Assembly: GCF_008973665.1 (NCBI RefSeq)
Contig: NZ_WACP01000001.1
Location: 496,001-560,000 of the forward strand
Reading direction: 5' to 3'
Length of the DNA stretch: 64,000 nucleotides
From: Paenibacillus tengchongensis
Lineage (GTDB): Bacteria > Bacillota > Bacilli > Paenibacillales > Paenibacillaceae
Numbering within the stretch: position 1 is the stretch's first letter; the number at the start of each line of letters is the position of its first letter. A program made the position numbers and the translations under genes. Below are positions 61,713 through 64,000 of the stretch, one piece after another. Under the pieces are notes generated by a model, which ran no database searches, was not told the origin of the DNA, and saw nothing but the letters and a program-made list of their open reading frames with translations.

Positions 61713-63403
61713 GCTCTCACCACATCCTCTAAGGTCAATGCCTCCGGCAGCAGATCGCGAGCCATGCGGTTAACTGCCGTCGTGTAGAAATAGTTGCCGC
61801 CAAAAAATTCAGCTGGCGTCCCTTCAGCCGTAATACTTCCGTCAAACAGCAGCGCACATCGCGTGGCGTATCTCGCCGCGAACTCCACGTCATGCGTTAC
61901 AGTCACGATGCTGACGCCCTGCCCGAGCAGGTCCTCCAGCAGCCCGGCGAAGCGTTCCTTGGCACAGGGGTCGAGCCCCTTTGTCGGCTCATCCAGCAGC
62001 AACACCGCCGGCCTCAAGAGCAGCACCATGGCCAGCGCGAGCTTCTGCTGCTGGCCGCCGCTTAAGTCCAGAGGATGCTGCTCCAGCACTCCGGCAAGCT
62101 GGAACGTTTCCGCCAGCCCGGCAATTTCGCGGGCGGCCTCCTCCGTCCCGAGTCCGGACACCTCTGCCATATGCCCCAGTTCCTCCGCAGCGGTGTCCTG
62201 ACTGAAGTAGAGCAGCGGATTCTGGGCCAGGTAGCCCGCCCTTACCCCTTTGGCGAAGGACAGCTTGCCGCGCTGCGGCTTCTCCAGGCCTCCGAGGATA
62301 TGCAGCAGTGTTGATTTACCGGCACCGTTGCCGCCCATTACCGCGAGCCATTCTCCCTGGTATAGGGACAATGAGAGCTTGCGCAGCACATCGGGAGCCT
62401 CCTTCTCATACCGAAAGGTAACTTCCCGGCAGTGTAGCAGCCCTTCACCGCCGGTGGTTTCAACGGAGGATGGTTTAGAGTTCATGCGTTTGTCTCCGTG
62501 TTTATTGCGGGACGTATACATAGGGTGCTTCTCTACACGTCTACCCGCACTGGCGGCGTCCAATAACCAGCGCTTCCCCTCCCTTACGGTCAGGGGAACC
62601 TCTGAAGGTCCGGCGGCTGCATCTTCCGGAGACAATGAGTAGTACAAGCGGGTCGCTGCCGGCAGATAAGTCTGCATTCCGGCTGCCGCAGCTCCGGCCT
62701 TACCCGTCTCACGCGCAAATTCACGCGGAGTGCCCTGAACGCTCAGGACGCCGTCCTGCATCAGCCATACCCGGTCCGCCAGCGGCAGCACCTCCTCCAG
62801 CCGGTGTTCGCTGATAATCACCGTCATCGCCATCTCTTCGCTCAGCCGGTAGACGGTCTGAATGAACTCGCGGGCGGCGACAGGATCGAGCTGGGAGGTC
62901 GGTTCGTCCAGCAGCAGCACCTTGGGCTGCAGCAGCAGCACCGAAGCCAGGTTCAAGAGCTGCTTCTGGCCCCCGGAGAGCTGGTGCACCGGATGGTACA
63001 GCAGCGACTCCAGTCCGAATAAGGCGGATATCTCCGCCAGACGGCTGCGCATCACCTGCGGCGGGTAGCCCAAGTTCTCCAGCCCGAAGGCCAGTTCATG
63101 CCATACGGTGTCCATAACAATCTGCGCATCCGGGTTCTGGAAGACCATTCCGATCTCTCCCGCCGCCCGTTCCGGCGGCAATGCCTCCAGCGGCCGCCCC
63201 CGGTAGCGGATTTGCCCGCTGCGTATGCCCACCGGGGCCAGCTCCTGCTTCAGATGGCGCAGCAGCGTCGTCTTGCCGCCGCCGGAAGGTCCAAGCAGTA
63301 CAATGAACTCGCCTTCTTCTACCGTAAAAGAGAGTTTCTGAAGCGAGTCGCGTCCGGCTGCGGGGTAGCGGAAGGATAAGCCTTCCGCCGCGAGGATCTC
63401 CAT
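61685..63403 (-). CDS. Fused ECF transporter ATPases (EcfA-EcfA)
   Basis: 572 residues from ATG 63403 (AAGGAG nine bases upstream). Two complete ABC domains in one chain: first GPSGGGKTTLL, LSGGQKQLL, LLLDEPTSQLD; second GGNGAGKSTLL, LSGGQQQKLA, LLLDEPTKGLDP. In most Firmicutes EcfA1 and EcfA2 are separate genes. It overlaps EcfT upstream and the S gene downstream. Confidence 0.92.
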   Translation of the reverse strand: MEILAAEGLSFRYPAAGRDSLQKLSFTVEEGEFIVLLGPSGGGKTTLLRHLKQELAPVGIRSGQIRYRGRPLEALPPERAAGEIGMVFQNPDAQIVMDTVWHELAFGLENLGYPPQVMRSRLAEISALFGLESLLYHPVHQLSGGQKQLLNLASVLLLQPKVLLLDEPTSQLDPVAAREFIQTVYRLSEEMAMTVIISEHRLEEVLPLADRVWLMQDGVLSVQGTPREFARETGKAGAAAAGMQTYLPAATRLYYSLSPEDAAAGPSEVPLTVREGKRWLLDAASAGRRVEKHPMYTSRNKHGDKRMNSKPSSVETTGGEGLLHCREVTFRYEKEAPDVLRKLSLSLYQGEWLAVMGGNGAGKSTLLHILGGLEKPQRGKLSFAKGVRAGYLAQNPLLYFSQDTAAEELGHMAEVSGLGTEEAAREIAGLAETFQLAGVLEQHPLDLSGGQQQKLALAMVLLLRPAVLLLDEPTKGLDPCAKERFAGLLEDLLGQGVSIVTVTHDVEFAARYATRCALLFDGSITAEGTPAEFFGGNYFYTTAVNRMARDLLPEALTLEDVVRAWPNTATRC

Positions 63404-64000
63404 TGCCATTTCTCCTTTCCTTCCAGGACAGGAGCCGTCAGGACGAAGAGGCACAGTCCGGCATACATCCCGCCTTCCTCCCAGCCCCAGCCCATCGGCT
63501 TCAGCCGTGGATAAACTTCCCAAATCCCCTGTCCGCCAAACCAGCCGATGAGCGGGACACAGGCACAAACCATAAGCCACAGCAGGACCAGCTTATCCAG
63601 ACGGTCCATCCGGTAGCTTCCGTAGCTGCTTCGCTTGCTGACGCCATAGCCGCGCGCTTTCATCGAGTCGGCTGTCTGCAGCGCTTCCTCCAGCGACCAG
63701 CTCACCAGCACCTTCAGCAGGGTCATTCCGTCCGCCATCCGTTTGCGCAGGCTGCCTCGGCCGACATCAATTCCGCGAAGCCGCTGGACCCGCGTAATCT
63801 CGCGCAGCCGCCGCTGGAAGAGCGGCACGAAGCGGAGGGCCATCCACAGGAGCAGCGCCGTCTTCGGGGCGAGACCGGCGAACAGATGCATGAATTTATC
63901 GGCAGTTACGTTATAGTTGTAGGAAATAAACAGGATAAACACCGCCAGCAGCAGCGTCATCGTCATCAGGCCGTACAGTACGGCTTCGAGCGTAATCTGC
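63319..64000 (-). CDS. ECF transporter T component (EcfT), 5' end beyond the window
   Basis: The frame is open to the right edge (QITLEAVLYGLMTMTLLLAV...), so the ATG at 63966 is not the start. Contains the cytoplasmic coupling helices with Ala-Arg-Gly type motifs (SMKARGYGVSKR) that transmit ATP hydrolysis to the S component. Ends 84 bp inside the ATPase gene. Confidence 0.88.
   Translation of the reverse strand, partial: QITLEAVLYGLMTMTLLLAVFILFISYNYNVTADKFMHLFAGLAPKTALLLWMALRFVPLFQRRLREITRVQRLRGIDVGRGSLRKRMADGMTLLKVLVSWSLEEALQTADSMKARGYGVSKRSSYGSYRMDRLDKLVLLWLMVCACVPLIGWFGGQGIWEVYPRLKPMGWGWEEGGMYAGLCLFVLTAPVLEGKEKWQWRSSRRKAYPSATPQPDATRFRNSLLR

Overview
The window looks like a chromosomal segment of a Paenibacillus-type Firmicute. 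The evidence is strong AGGAGG-like ribosome binding sites with frequent GTG/TTG starts, a GC content near 55 percent, secreted proteins with the copper-amine-oxidase-N 'stalk' domain, a Mn-dependent DHH pyrophosphatase, leucine dehydrogenase, an aa3 quinol oxidase, and Firmicute-style two-protein (YveK/CpsD) polysaccharide control. No rRNA, tRNA or CRISPR array was found.

Layout. 1-2.3 kb: edge of an unknown gene, a coiled-coil membrane protein, an AIM24 protein and a Dps miniferritin behind a PerR-like box. 2.6-26.4 kb: a very large exopolysaccharide (EPS) locus, all on the minus strand. It starts at 26.4 kb with the chain-length/kinase pair, then GalU, a priming sugar-phosphate transferase, six further glycosyltransferases, a flippase, two O-antigen-ligase/polymerase-like proteins, UDP-glucose dehydrogenase and a GDP-mannose enzyme (ManC). 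It ends with two GH26 mannanase-like enzymes and one clan GH-A hydrolase, all secreted. The GH26 gene next to manC is preceded by a clear cyclic-di-GMP-I (GEMM-I) riboswitch, which ties EPS trimming or release to c-di-GMP. A HisKA_3 kinase/LuxR regulator pair lies directly upstream of the EPS operon behind its own terminator.

29-41.6 kb: a mixed accessory stretch. It holds a 59-residue Cys-rich small ORF with a good promoter, an AraC regulator divergent from a GH20 hexosaminidase, an internally deleted GNAT remnant, and a compact two-gene unit that is the best candidate for an undescribed system: a class I isoprenoid-synthase-fold protein followed by a 79-residue NHLP-type (nitrile-hydratase-like leader) RiPP precursor. 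Beside it are two tandem paralogous 7TM histidine kinases with no adjacent response regulator, two small acidic proteins, an MFS exporter and a cyclophilin lipoprotein.

41.6-47.1 kb: housekeeping genes (DUF898-like protein, leucine dehydrogenase, Mn-pyrophosphatase, stalk-domain protein, HAD nucleotidase, TagO/WecA-like transferase). 47.1-49.1 kb: a decayed IS1182-type element with intact terminal inverted repeats. It carries two identical 43-nt hairpins and a strikingly regular array of nine 52-bp units, each containing a hairpin. 49.2-64 kb: Mug-type glycosylase, a GntR-ABC-permease operon, a polysaccharide deacetylase, the qoxABCD quinol oxidase operon, a chemoreceptor, and an ECF vitamin transporter whose two ATPases are fused. 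The EcfT gene runs off the right edge.
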